NCBI GenBank assembly: GCA_004356305.1
Contig: SMXJ01000127.1
Location: forward strand, 1-26,167
Length of the DNA: 26,167 bases
Direction of reading: 5' to 3'
Origin: Bacteroidota bacterium
Lineage (GTDB): Bacteria > Bacteroidota > Bacteroidia > Flavobacteriales > Flavobacteriaceae
A program made the position numbers and the translations under genes. Under the pieces are notes generated by a model that was not told where the DNA came from, did no database searches, and was given only the letters and a program-made list of their open reading frames with translations. How positions within the stretch are numbered: the stretch's first letter is position 1; the number at the start of each line of letters is the position of its first letter. Below, piece by piece: positions 1-7,406 of this stretch.

Positions 1-1
1 A

Positions 2-229
2 ATGAGATCCTATGATACAAACGCGGAGGTGAAAATTGAATACAGCAATGATCGGTTCCATACGGCACAATTATTTGTGAATGACTTCGAACTACATGGC
101 AACGATCTGCTGATTAAATTAGACGTGGGAAAAACAGACTGTAAAGCCAAAGAGGATTGTGGAGTAAAAGAGACAGCCGCTGTGGGAGTAGAAGAAAGTT
201 GTTGTGAAACAGGGAGTGTATGCTGCTAA
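2..229 (+). CDS. C-terminal part of a DUF6428-like, ars-cluster-associated protein (5' partial)
   Basis: The frame is open to the left edge, so the gene very probably starts outside the window; the ATG at position 2 is most likely internal. The visible 75 residues contain a stretch (KIEYSNDRFHTAQLFV) that I associate with the DUF6428 proteins of Bacteroidetes ars operons. The tail has six cysteines in the last 29 residues: C47, C53, the pair C67-C68 and the terminal pair C74-C75. The stop lies 3 bp before the next gene, a GNAT, and an arsenate reductase follows, so this is the downstream part of an arsenic-resistance operon. The biochemical role is not known to me. The Cys-rich tail suggests binding of As(III) or another thiophilic metalloid, but this is inference. 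The family call rests on remembered similarity. Confidence 0.7.
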   Translation: MRSYDTNAEVKIEYSNDRFHTAQLFVNDFELHGNDLLIKLDVGKTDCKAKEDCGVKETAAVGVEESCCETGSVCC

Positions 230-232
230 AAA

Positions 233-712
233 ATGATGATCCAATTACTACTAAAAGAGCATTATCCCCAGGTTTCCAAGATCTATGCCCAGGGATTGAT
301 AACCGGCATTGCGACTTTTGAAACTGAAGTCCCCACTTGGAAACAATGGGATAAGAAGTTCTTGAAAAAATGTAGATTTGTCGCATTGATCGGGACCGAA
401 GTGTTAGCATGGTGTGCATTGAATAAAGTATCAAACAGAGCCGTTTATCGTGGTGTGGCAGAGGATACTATATACGTTGCGCCACAGCATAGAGGAAAAG
501 GTATTGGAAAATTATTATTGAAATATCTCGTTTCCGAAAGTGAGAAAGAAGGGTTTTGGAGTTTACAAGCCGCCATTTTTCCAGAAAATGAAGCGAGTAT
601 TCAATTACACCTGAATTGCGGTTTTCGCATAGTGGGCAGGAGAGAAAAGATCGCGCAACGAGGTGGAAAATGGTTCGATAATAAATTATTGGAACGTCGA
701 ACTTCAATATAG
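233..712 (+). CDS. GNAT N-acetyltransferase, ArsN/phosphinothricin acetyltransferase-like
   Basis: A 159-residue GNAT-fold protein of normal length for the phosphinothricin (PAT)/ArsN branch. The N-terminal segment YAQGLITGIATFETEVP (about residues 18-34) is the typical substrate-side start of this group. The acetyl-CoA pyrophosphate-binding loop is QHRGKGIG (residues 85-92), and the C-terminus has the family's GGKWFDNKLLERR pattern. Known members acetylate the amino group of toxic glutamate analogues (phosphinothricin, methionine sulfoximine, arsinothricin). ArsN proteins occur in ars operons, and here the gene is 3 bp behind the Cys-rich DUF6428-like gene and upstream of arsC. An organoarsenical or amino-acid-analogue detoxification role is therefore likely, but the exact substrate cannot be read from sequence. 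Two adjacent ATGs (233 and 236) are equally possible starts. Confidence 0.85.
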   Translation: MMIQLLLKEHYPQVSKIYAQGLITGIATFETEVPTWKQWDKKFLKKCRFVALIGTEVLAWCALNKVSNRAVYRGVAEDTIYVAPQHRGKGIGKLLLKYLVSESEKEGFWSLQAAIFPENEASIQLHLNCGFRIVGRREKIAQRGGKWFDNKLLERRTSI

Positions 713-816
713 AATTTATCCTCTTTTAAAAGGAGTAGTGCCGGAAGGCCGAAGGATTACACTCAAAACATGTCAAGTTGCATTTAAAAAAAAGTACTCG
801 CCTCAACGGGAATATT

Positions 817-1233
817 ATGAAGAATATTTTAGTGCTCTGTACGGGAAATAGCTGCCGAAGCCAAATGGCGCAAGGATATTTAACGCATTTCGCGAACGGA
901 AAAGCGACCTTTTACAGTGCCGGTATTGAACCCCACGGCATTAATCCCAATGCGGTATCGATCATGAACGAGGATGGGATCGATATCTCCCATCATTCTT
1001 CTAATCATGTGGACGAATATCAAGGCTTTTATTGGGATCATATAATTACTGTTTGTGACCACGCTGATGAAAACTGTCCTTTTATTACAGCTCCAAATGC
1101 GGGACGCTCACACCACAATTTTTCTGATCCTTCAAAAGTGAAGGGTTCCGAGGAAATAAAACACGCCGCCTTTCTCAAAGTCCGGAATGAAATTAAAGAA
1201 TATTGCCGTAATTTTATTGAACACAATCTATAA
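817..1233 (+). CDS. arsC: Arsenate reductase ArsC, LMW-PTP/thioredoxin type
   Basis: Reduces arsenate to arsenite in the cytoplasm. The 138-residue protein begins MKNILVLCTGNSCRSQ, which contains the P-loop C8-x5-R14. A TTG-initiated extension to 778 is open but lacks family similarity, so ATG 817 is preferred. The cysteines of the disulfide relay of Bacillus/Staphylococcus-type ArsC are all present: C8 (nucleophile), C80 and C87 (VCDHADENC), plus C13. The general-acid Asp lies in the FSDPSK segment (D104). This pattern indicates a thioredoxin-coupled enzyme, not a glutaredoxin-coupled one and not a plain protein tyrosine phosphatase. It sits 104 bp after the GNAT gene and 3 bp before the DUF1304 gene. 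The arsenite exporter (Acr3 or ArsB) and the ArsR repressor are not in the window and are presumably upstream. Confidence 0.93.
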   Translation: MKNILVLCTGNSCRSQMAQGYLTHFANGKATFYSAGIEPHGINPNAVSIMNEDGIDISHHSSNHVDEYQGFYWDHIITVCDHADENCPFITAPNAGRSHHNFSDPSKVKGSEEIKHAAFLKVRNEIKEYCRNFIEHNL

Positions 1234-1236
1234 TCA

Positions 1237-1599
1237 ATGGCACTAGCATCCAGCATTTTAATAGGATTTATCGCCCTGATTCACATTTATATCCTTGGTT
1301 TTGAGATGTTCGCCTGGACAACCAGAGGACCTAAAGTATTTAGAAGTTTTCCGAAAGATTTGTTCGAACCCACCAAAACCATGGCTGCAAATCAAGGATT
1401 GTACAATGGGTTTTTGGCTGCAGGGCTTATATGGACCTATTTTATTGACGATCTTGCATGGAAAACAAATGTTTCGCTTTTCTTTTTAGCTTGTATTTCC
1501 ATTGCCGGGATTTATGGTGCAGCAACGGCCTCAAAAAAGATCTTTTTTATACAAGCATTTCCAGCGTTAATAGCCATTGGGTTATTATTGTTTGGATAG
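1237..1599 (+). CDS. DUF1304 family small integral membrane protein
   Basis: A 120-residue, very hydrophobic protein with four predicted membrane segments (about residues 3-25, 53-70, 76-95 and 100-119). It carries the DUF1304 signatures HIYILGFEMFAW near the N-terminus and MAANQGLYNGFLAAGL in the middle. The function of the family is not established. The start is 3 bp after the arsC stop, so the two are almost certainly cotranscribed. That makes a role in the arsenic/metalloid response or at the membrane exit of the pathway plausible, but there is no direct evidence. The family is also common outside ars operons. Confidence 0.85.
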   Translation: MALASSILIGFIALIHIYILGFEMFAWTTRGPKVFRSFPKDLFEPTKTMAANQGLYNGFLAAGLIWTYFIDDLAWKTNVSLFFLACISIAGIYGAATASKKIFFIQAFPALIAIGLLLFG

Positions 1600-1662
1600 C
1601 TGTTTGTAATGATTTGTCAATTACTACAACTAAAGAAAAACACCTCTCTCAAAATAGCTATT

Positions 1663-2409
1663 ATGAAATATGCTGCAATTATTTTCTTCCTTTTTATCTC
1701 AGTTGTAAATTATGGACAACGGCCAAGCGCTAAAAACAATGGTAAATTTTTTGATAAAAACGGAAATAGAATGCTCTATGGCGGCGAATCCAACCAGCAT
1801 TTTACCATTAATAACCTGGACCTGAAGGAAGAGCAATTCCATTATGGTTTGGGCAGAGAGCTATTCCCCGCTTTATTGGAACCCGATTTTGAAACAGTAA
1901 CAGATGCAGACTGGAAAGATGAGGATCGTTTTTTATTGGCATACAAAGGGGATGATATAAAGGCGTATTCGGTGCGGGATCTTACTCGTCACGAAGTGGT
2001 AAACGATGTAATTGATGGTGAACCAATTTTTGCAGCCTACTGCATACTAGCGGATCTGGGCGCCATTTACAAACGCACCTATTCAGATAAAGTATTTACT
2101 TTCGCCTTGAGTGGATATACTTATTTCGATCCCAAAATTTGGGATGGTTTGGACGGTTTTATTCTATGGGACCGTGAAACCGAAAGCCTTTGGTGGCCCC
2201 TGATCGACAAAGCGGTTTCAGGAGATCTAAAAGGAGTTCGCTTGCAAAAACTCGAAGACATTTACTGGGAAGATACCACCTGGAAAGTGATCAAAGAAAA
2301 GTACCCAAATGCTCAAGTACTCATCTCCGGGCAGAATTTTGAGCGACCAATTCGATGGAAGAGTTACAAGGACGTTTCAGATATTGTAAAGAAATACGGA
2401 AACGACTAA
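1663..2409 (+). CDS. Secreted DUF3179 domain protein
   Basis: 248 residues from the ATG at 1663, which begins a typical Sec signal peptide (residues 1 to about 19, MKYAAIIFFLFISVVNYGQ). A start at 1609 would put 18 polar residues in front of it and is less likely. The body matches DUF3179: a segment with D98 and R105 leading to H110-EVVND, an ending YC127 where other members have a YCPLTG-type motif, the SGYTYFDPKIWDG block, then the hallmark LWDRETESLWWPL (about 168-180) and AVSGDLKG. No biochemical function is established for the family; the conserved His and Cys could bind metal, which is inference. It starts 63 bp after the DUF1304 gene and may be read through from the ars operon or be independent. 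The protein is probably periplasmic. Confidence 0.85.
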   Translation: MKYAAIIFFLFISVVNYGQRPSAKNNGKFFDKNGNRMLYGGESNQHFTINNLDLKEEQFHYGLGRELFPALLEPDFETVTDADWKDEDRFLLAYKGDDIKAYSVRDLTRHEVVNDVIDGEPIFAAYCILADLGAIYKRTYSDKVFTFALSGYTYFDPKIWDGLDGFILWDRETESLWWPLIDKAVSGDLKGVRLQKLEDIYWEDTTWKVIKEKYPNAQVLISGQNFERPIRWKSYKDVSDIVKKYGND

Positions 2410-2505
2410 TCGATCAGTTTTCATACCGTTTTTAATCCCATCTACCGCACGCGAGGAGGAACATTGTACAGGATAATGCGCGAAATTGTATATCTTTAAG
2501 GGTAT

Positions 2506-2534
2506 TTGCCTCTACACGTCAATTGTTAGCTTTA
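2506..2534 (+). promoter_or_regulatory. Candidate Bacteroidetes-type promoter for the DinB/MBL pair
   Basis: TTG at 2506-2508, an 18-nt spacer, then TAGCTTTA at 2527-2534. This fits the Bacteroidetes primary sigma pattern TTG-N17-23-TAnnTTTG except for the last base. The -7 element ends 15 nt before the ATG at 2549, giving a short leader, and it favours that start over an upstream in-frame codon at 2486. Assigned by pattern only. Confidence 0.4.
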
Positions 2535-2548
2535 CATATGAAACAACC

Positions 2549-3085
2549 ATGAAATTCGATCTTGTAAAAACCATTAGTGTTCTCGAAAGGACACCCGCAA
2601 TTTTTAATACGCTTCTCGACGGCCTATCCGGAGATTGGACCATGGAAAACGAAGGTGAAAATACCTGGAGTCCCTTCGACGTATTGGGCCATCTGGTTCA
2701 CGGTGAAAAAACCGATTGGATTCCACGCATCGGTATCATTTTGAGTGATGCTGAAGATAAGACATTCGAACCCTATGATCGCTTCGCACAATTTGAAATG
2801 AGTAAGGAAAAAACACTGAAAGAATTACTCATCGATTTTGAAACTCTTCGGAAGGACAATATCAATTATCTAAAGACAAGAAATCTTTCCGAAAACGACT
2901 TGGCATTGGTAGGGGATCATCCTGAATTAGGACCCGTAACGATTAGCCAACTTTTAGCTGCATGGGTCGTACACGACTTAGGACATATAGCCCAGGTCTC
3001 CAGAGTAATGGCCAAACAGTACAAGGAAGAAGTAGGCCCGTGGCCCAAATATCTCACCATCTTAAATTACACGCCCAAAGAATGA
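2549..3085 (+). CDS. DinB superfamily protein
   Basis: 178 residues, the usual length for a DinB four-helix-bundle protein. The metal triad is visible: H48 in VLGHLVHGE, and H142 and H146 in VVHDLGHIAQVSR. DinB-fold proteins include metal-dependent thiol S-transferases (bacillithiol or mycothiol type) and many uncharacterised stress-induced proteins; the actual reaction here is unknown. The start is set at ATG 2549, because the 21-residue extension to 2486 would begin upstream of the likely promoter and has no family similarity. The stop overlaps the start of the next gene as ATGA, so it is translationally coupled to the PqqB-like lipoprotein gene. Confidence 0.85.
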   Translation: MKFDLVKTISVLERTPAIFNTLLDGLSGDWTMENEGENTWSPFDVLGHLVHGEKTDWIPRIGIILSDAEDKTFEPYDRFAQFEMSKEKTLKELLIDFETLRKDNINYLKTRNLSENDLALVGDHPELGPVTISQLLAAWVVHDLGHIAQVSRVMAKQYKEEVGPWPKYLTILNYTPKE

Positions 3086-4053
3086 AATGGCTTAAATTGT
3101 TTGTGCTTGTTGTTGTCTTATTCGGTTGTAAGGAAAAACCGCATGAAGAACTATTGGCTAAAAACGTTTCGGTTTCCTCACTTCCCGGCTCTGAGACTAC
3201 CTTAGTAATTCTAGGGACCATTCAGGACGCGGGCTCGCCTCATATCGCTTGTAAAAAAGATTGTTGTGCATATCTATTCTGTAATCCCATGTCAAACCGA
3301 AAAGTAGTTTCTCTCGGTATTGTCGATCCGGAAAGTCAAAAAACATTTCTTTTCGAGGCTACGCCCGATATCACCACTCAGCTAAAAATGTTGCGACAGT
3401 TCTCCAGCTCTGAAGATGAATTACCCGATGGAATATTCCTCACTCACGCCCATATAGGTCACTATTCCGGGTTGATGTATTTAGGGAAAGAAGCCGCCAA
3501 TGCAGACCACCTTCCTGTCTATGCCATGCCAAGAATGAAGGATTTTCTAGAGAGTAATGGCCCCTGGAGTCAGTTGGTGACTAATAACAACATTGACTTG
3601 GTTTCCCTGGAAAACAACCATAGAGTTCAGATATCGTCTAATGTAGCCATCATTCCATTCAGGGTACCACATCGAGATGAATTTTCGGAAACCATAGGAT
3701 ATAGGATCATAGGGCCGAACAAAACCGCACTCTTTATACCGGATATCGATAAATGGGAAATGTGGGATACTGATATTTCGGAAGTCATTTCACAAGTGGA
3801 TTATGCCTTTCTCGATGCTACATTTTTTAATGGCGACGAGATCGATTCCCGTGACATTTCAGAAATTCCACACCCTTTCATCATTGAAAGTATGAAAAAG
3901 TTTCAAGGCCTCTCCATTTCAGAAAAAAATAAAATATATTTTATTCATTTTAACCATACCAATCCTATGTTGGATCAAGAGAGTGAGGCCCGTAAATTAG
4001 TGCTCAAAAATGGTTTTAATGTGGCCCAAATTCATGAACTTTTCAAGCTATAA
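3082..4053 (+). CDS. PqqB-like MBL-fold metallohydrolase lipoprotein
   Basis: 323 residues from the ATG at 3082, which overlaps the DinB stop by 4 bp. The N-terminus is a lipoprotein signal: hydrophobic residues 5-15, then the lipobox LFGC with C16. The mature part follows the PqqB-like branch of the metallo-beta-lactamase fold: ILGTIQDAGSPHIAC (43-57), a Cys group CKKDCC (57-62), FEATPDITTQL, then FLTHAHIGHYSGL with H122, H124 and H127. Further likely ligands are H197 (VPHRDE), D221/D223 (IPDIDKW) and H289/H292. The classic HxHxDH Asp is replaced by Gly126. No other PQQ synthesis genes are present, so a role in PQQ synthesis is unlikely; the substrate is unknown. It is presumably anchored in the envelope. 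Confidence 0.82.
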   Translation: MKWLKLFVLVVVLFGCKEKPHEELLAKNVSVSSLPGSETTLVILGTIQDAGSPHIACKKDCCAYLFCNPMSNRKVVSLGIVDPESQKTFLFEATPDITTQLKMLRQFSSSEDELPDGIFLTHAHIGHYSGLMYLGKEAANADHLPVYAMPRMKDFLESNGPWSQLVTNNNIDLVSLENNHRVQISSNVAIIPFRVPHRDEFSETIGYRIIGPNKTALFIPDIDKWEMWDTDISEVISQVDYAFLDATFFNGDEIDSRDISEIPHPFIIESMKKFQGLSISEKNKIYFIHFNHTNPMLDQESEARKLVLKNGFNVAQIHELFKL

Positions 4054-4062
4054 CTGTAACAA

Positions 4063-4242
4063 ATGGCCTTTGCCTATGAAGCCCTGTTTCAAAAATTATG
4101 GTTTAAGGAATGGTTTGCAGGAATTTATATTTGGCAATGGGACACCAGAAGTACCCCCGATTATGCTGCTAAAAGCCCCAACTTCTCACCGCGGTTTAAA
4201 CCGGCAGAAAATGCAATTGCTAAGTGGTTTGGTAAGCGCTAA
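4063..4242 (+). pseudogene. Remnant resembling the C-terminus of a glycoside hydrolase (GH113-like)
   Basis: A 59-codon reading frame starting MAFAYEALFQKLWFKEWF and ending NAIAKWFGKR. The order YEALFQ, then W-F-A-G-x-Y-I-W-Q-W-D, then F-x-P-R-x-K-P-A-E and a closing K-W-F resembles the last 60 or so residues of TIM-barrel glycoside hydrolases of the GH113 (beta-mannanase) type as I remember them. The rest of the barrel is absent: an in-frame TAA lies 3 nt upstream (4057-4059) and the MBL gene ends at 4053. It is therefore best read as a truncated remnant left by a deletion, although a genuine small protein cannot be excluded. It stops 2 bp before the end of the convergent olsF-like gene. Confidence 0.5.
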
Positions 4243-4244
4243 GG

Positions 4245-6065
4245 CTATTCTTCTTCCGAGGCCTTCCCTCCATCTGCATACCTCTTCTCCAACTCTGCCT
4301 GGAACTCTTCCATTACAGGTTTGACGGTGCTTTCGGGTAGATCTGCGATACGAATGTACATCAAACCATCAACGGCATTATTAAAAAGAGGATCTACATT
4401 AAAGGCAACTACTTTTGCGTTCTGTTTGATGTATTTTTTAATAAGCACGGGGAGCCGTAATGCGCCGGGTTCCACTTCGTCGATTATTTTATCGAATTTG
4501 TTCAGATCGGCTTTGCTTTCGTCAAAGATAAAGTCCTTATCCGCATCTTTCAGCTTTACCTTATATTCCTTCTTTGGGGTGATGTACTGTGCTACATAAG
4601 GATCGTAATAGTGCGATTTCATGAATTCGATCATCAACGATTTGGAAAATTCAGAAAATTTATTGCTTATACTAACTCCTCCAATAAGATACCTGTGCTC
4701 CGGAAACCTCAATGTAATGTGCACGATTCCTTTCCAAAGTAAAAACAAGGGCATTGGTTTTTGTTGATATTTTTTGATGATAAATGTGCGCCCCATCTCT
4801 ATCGACTTACTCATCATATCATACAATTCCGGCTCAAAACGGAAAAGGCTTTGCGTATAGAAACCATCTATTCCGTATTTTTTATAAATCTTGGAACCGA
4901 GGCCCAGTCGATAAGCTCCTGCTATGCATTTCTCCAGGTTGTCCCAAAGAAACATATGGTGGTAATATGCATCAAAATGATCGAGATCGGTAGCCTTGTT
5001 GGTTCCCTCGCCTACTTCTCTAAAAGTTATTTCTCGCAATCTCCCAATCTCTTGAAGAATGTTGGGGATGTTCTCCGCTGCGGCCAAATACACCTCGTAA
5101 TTTTTACTTTGTAACAGACGCTTGTCATTTCTATGAAGCTCTTTAATTTCCCTTTCCATAACTTCTACAGGAACGGGGCCGGCAATTTTTTTTGGTAGTT
5201 TCGGAAATTTTAATTTCCTCGGAATATTCTCCAGTAATTTTTTCTTTTGAAACGGTTTTGATAATACGTAGGTCTTCTTCCGAAGAAATTCGGTGAAATC
5301 GTCTAAAGACTCATGCTCTAATTGGTCTTTTATGCTTATCGGATTCCCGATCCGAACTTTGATCAATCGTTCCTTTTGCGTTAATAGCTCACTTGGCAAT
5401 TTAGCCGTACGAAACTTATCGCTTATTTTGGCCAAACGATAAAACAACTTACTGTTCTTGGCGTGAAAATAAATGGGCACCACCGGGACTTCGGCTTTTT
5501 TAACCAGTTTCATAGCTGCAACCTCCCAGGGTTTGTCGACAACCAATCTACCATCACGATAGGTAGAAACTTCACCGGCAGGGAAAATTCCCAAGGGATG
5601 GCCATCTCGTAAATGCTGCAAGGCCGTCTTAAATCCCATCAAACTACTTTTCGCATCCTTATGGGTTTCGAAGGGGTTAACAGGCATAACATAAGGCTTC
5701 ATAGGTTCGACGCGATGTAAGAGAAAATTAGCTATTATTTTAAAATCTGGGCGGTGTTCTAGTAGAAGTTTCAGTAATAAAATACCATCGATTCCACCCA
5801 AAGGATGATTCGAAATAGAAATGAATGGCCCTGTTTTGGGGAGTCGTCTAAGGTCTTCCTCCGGGATCTCAAATCGGATCTCAAACTCACCCAACAAGGC
5901 ATTCATAAAATTGAGGTCTTTCAAATGCTTGTGCTTGTCGTATACTTTGTTGATGGCAGAGATCTTCAAAACCTTCATTAACAACCAACCCATGGTAGTA
6001 CCTAAAAAGCCGAGTTTATCGACTTTTATAGCTTGGGCAACTTCTTTGGCTGTGACAAGACTCAT
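4245..6065 (-). CDS. olsF: OlsF-like bifunctional acyltransferase (PlsC-like plus OlsB-like GNAT)
   Basis: 606 residues with two fused acyltransferase domains. The N-terminal domain (about 1-270) is a lysophospholipid acyltransferase, with the catalytic block SNHPLGGIDG (H87, D93; the HP[LF]GG-D variant spacing) and the substrate block GIFPAGEVSTYRDG (159-172). The C-terminal domain (about 320-530) is an OlsB/hemolysin-type GNAT with EIGRLREITFREVGEG, LDHFDAYYHH and PLFLLWKGIVH. This is the architecture of OlsF of Serratia and Flavobacterium, which makes ornithine lipid: the GNAT part N-acylates with a 3-hydroxy fatty acid and the PlsC part O-acylates. In Bacteroidetes the head group may also be glycine or another amino acid. 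The start at 6065 is chosen over ATG 6110 because a strong -7 element (6093-6100) lies between them. The last 75 residues are a charged extension. Confidence 0.83.
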   Translation of the reverse strand: MSLVTAKEVAQAIKVDKLGFLGTTMGWLLMKVLKISAINKVYDKHKHLKDLNFMNALLGEFEIRFEIPEEDLRRLPKTGPFISISNHPLGGIDGILLLKLLLEHRPDFKIIANFLLHRVEPMKPYVMPVNPFETHKDAKSSLMGFKTALQHLRDGHPLGIFPAGEVSTYRDGRLVVDKPWEVAAMKLVKKAEVPVVPIYFHAKNSKLFYRLAKISDKFRTAKLPSELLTQKERLIKVRIGNPISIKDQLEHESLDDFTEFLRKKTYVLSKPFQKKKLLENIPRKLKFPKLPKKIAGPVPVEVMEREIKELHRNDKRLLQSKNYEVYLAAAENIPNILQEIGRLREITFREVGEGTNKATDLDHFDAYYHHMFLWDNLEKCIAGAYRLGLGSKIYKKYGIDGFYTQSLFRFEPELYDMMSKSIEMGRTFIIKKYQQKPMPLFLLWKGIVHITLRFPEHRYLIGGVSISNKFSEFSKSLMIEFMKSHYYDPYVAQYITPKKEYKVKLKDADKDFIFDESKADLNKFDKIIDEVEPGALRLPVLIKKYIKQNAKVVAFNVDPLFNNAVDGLMYIRIADLPESTVKPVMEEFQAELEKRYADGGKASEEE

Positions 6066-6092
6066 ATGGTGATTGGAGATTAGTGGTAACGA

Positions 6093-6100
6093 CAAAGATA
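6093..6100 (-). promoter_or_regulatory. Consensus -7 element upstream of the olsF-like gene
   Basis: Read on the minus strand this is TATCTTTG, an exact match to the Bacteroidetes -7 consensus TAnnTTTG. It lies 27 nt before the ATG at 6065, inside the 51-bp gap after aspartate kinase. No TTG is found at the preferred -33 distance, so it is a one-element match. It implies that the olsF-like gene has its own promoter in addition to possible read-through from the gene upstream. Confidence 0.5.
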
Positions 6101-6116
6101 GCGAAAGCAATTTATT

Positions 6117-7373
6117 TTATTCCTGAACAATCAACTGTACGGTTTCACCGCTTTCCTGTTTCAACAACACTTTTTTATTTTCTACAAGTGCCTTAATTTC
6201 ACTTGGTTGAGAATGTCGCACCGTATAAATGGTCACTCTCTCATAACAGCTAACCTTAAAAGTAGATCGCAATTTATTGAGTAACGATTGCAGATTTTTA
6301 TACTTATCATCAAGACAAACCGAAAAACTTATTGCTGAATTTTGTATCAGTTCCACCTTCATTTTATAGCGGTGAAGCAAGTTGAACACATCTCCAATAT
6401 TGTCCTCCATCATAAAGCTAAAGTCAAGGGAAGAAAGTGAGATCAATATTTGATCCTTTTTCAGTATAAAACATGAGGTCATAGGGTCCAGCGTCACTCC
6501 TTTTCCCACGCAGGTACCCTCTTCTGTTGGATTCAAAAAGGACTTTACATAAAGAGGAATTTCCTTTCGCTGCAAAGGTTGTAAAGTCTTGGGGTGAATT
6601 ACCGAAGCTCCATAAAATCCCAACTCGATGGCTTCCCTGTACGAAATATGATGTAATAATCGGGTTTTCGAAAAATGACGCGGGTCTGCATTAAGAATGC
6701 CGGGGACATCTTTCCAGATGGTCACGTTTTCAGCATTTAAACAATATGCAAAGATGGCCGCCGTATAATCACTCCCTTCCCTGCCCAAGGTAGTCGTAAA
6801 ATTATTGGTGTGTTCTGCCCCTAAAAATCCCTGGGTAATAGTGATGCCTTTTGTATTTACTTTTTCTGAAATGTGCTGCTGTGTCGTTTCCCAATCAACC
6901 CTTGCATTGCGATAATAATCACTCGTCGTAATACATTGACGAACATCCAGCCAGGTATTTTTTATGTTTTCTGAATGGAGATATGCAGAAACAATGTGAG
7001 TAGAAATAAATTCACCATAACTCACTACCTGGTCGTACACAAAAGCATGGCTGGAAGATTTATTCGTTTCTAAAAAATGGGTCATCTCCTGGAATAGATC
7101 CCTCACTATCTTATAAATGGGATGCGATTCATTAGGAAAAAGATCGTGCATGATTTTCAGGTGATACTGAATTACTATATCTTGTGTTTCTTTGAACTGA
7201 TCGCGATCTTCAAAATAACTACTCACTACATCTTCCAGGGCATTTGTCATCTTGCCCATGGCCGAAATCACTACCACCAAGTCCATTTCGCCACTTGACT
7301 GTATAACCGAAGCCAAATTCTTTATTCGTTCGGCATTCGTAACCGATGCCCCTCCAAATTTGAATACTTTCAT
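6117..7373 (-). CDS. Aspartate kinase (monofunctional)
   Basis: Phosphorylates L-aspartate, the first step toward lysine, threonine and methionine. 418 residues. The N-terminal nucleotide/substrate motif is VFKFGGAS (3-10). The TTLGREGSD block (194-202) and VTIWKDVPGILNADPR (217-232) are the signature of the amino-acid kinase fold of aspartokinases. A C-terminal regulatory region with ACT-like sequence spans about 308-418. The ATG at 7373 directly precedes KVFKFGG; a further in-frame ATG at 7403 would add ten residues not typical of the family. No homoserine dehydrogenase domain is fused. The gene follows the SAT-like GNAT gene by 33 bp on the same strand, so the two are likely cotranscribed. 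Feedback specificity (Lys or Thr) cannot be read here. Confidence 0.93.
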   Translation of the reverse strand: MKVFKFGGASVTNAERIKNLASVIQSSGEMDLVVVISAMGKMTNALEDVVSSYFEDRDQFKETQDIVIQYHLKIMHDLFPNESHPIYKIVRDLFQEMTHFLETNKSSSHAFVYDQVVSYGEFISTHIVSAYLHSENIKNTWLDVRQCITTSDYYRNARVDWETTQQHISEKVNTKGITITQGFLGAEHTNNFTTTLGREGSDYTAAIFAYCLNAENVTIWKDVPGILNADPRHFSKTRLLHHISYREAIELGFYGASVIHPKTLQPLQRKEIPLYVKSFLNPTEEGTCVGKGVTLDPMTSCFILKKDQILISLSSLDFSFMMEDNIGDVFNLLHRYKMKVELIQNSAISFSVCLDDKYKNLQSLLNKLRSTFKVSCYERVTIYTVRHSQPSEIKALVENKKVLLKQESGETVQLIVQE

Positions 7374-7406
7374 ATTTATATCCCACCCTGGTGGAAATCT
7401 CAAAGT

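Noticed and set aside
721..780. Tandem CCGGAAGG/CCGAAGG in the GNAT-arsC gap as a regulatory repeat.
   Set aside because: Only two short imperfect copies, with no supporting structure.
3082..4053. A PQQ biosynthesis assignment for the PqqB-like gene.
   Set aside because: No pqqA, C, D or E nearby, and the protein is a lipoprotein, unlike cytoplasmic PqqB.
4321..4599. Open frames antisense to the olsF-like gene, and similar antisense frames over fbp, mfd, metG and acs.
   Set aside because: They lie wholly within strongly supported genes and resemble no family.
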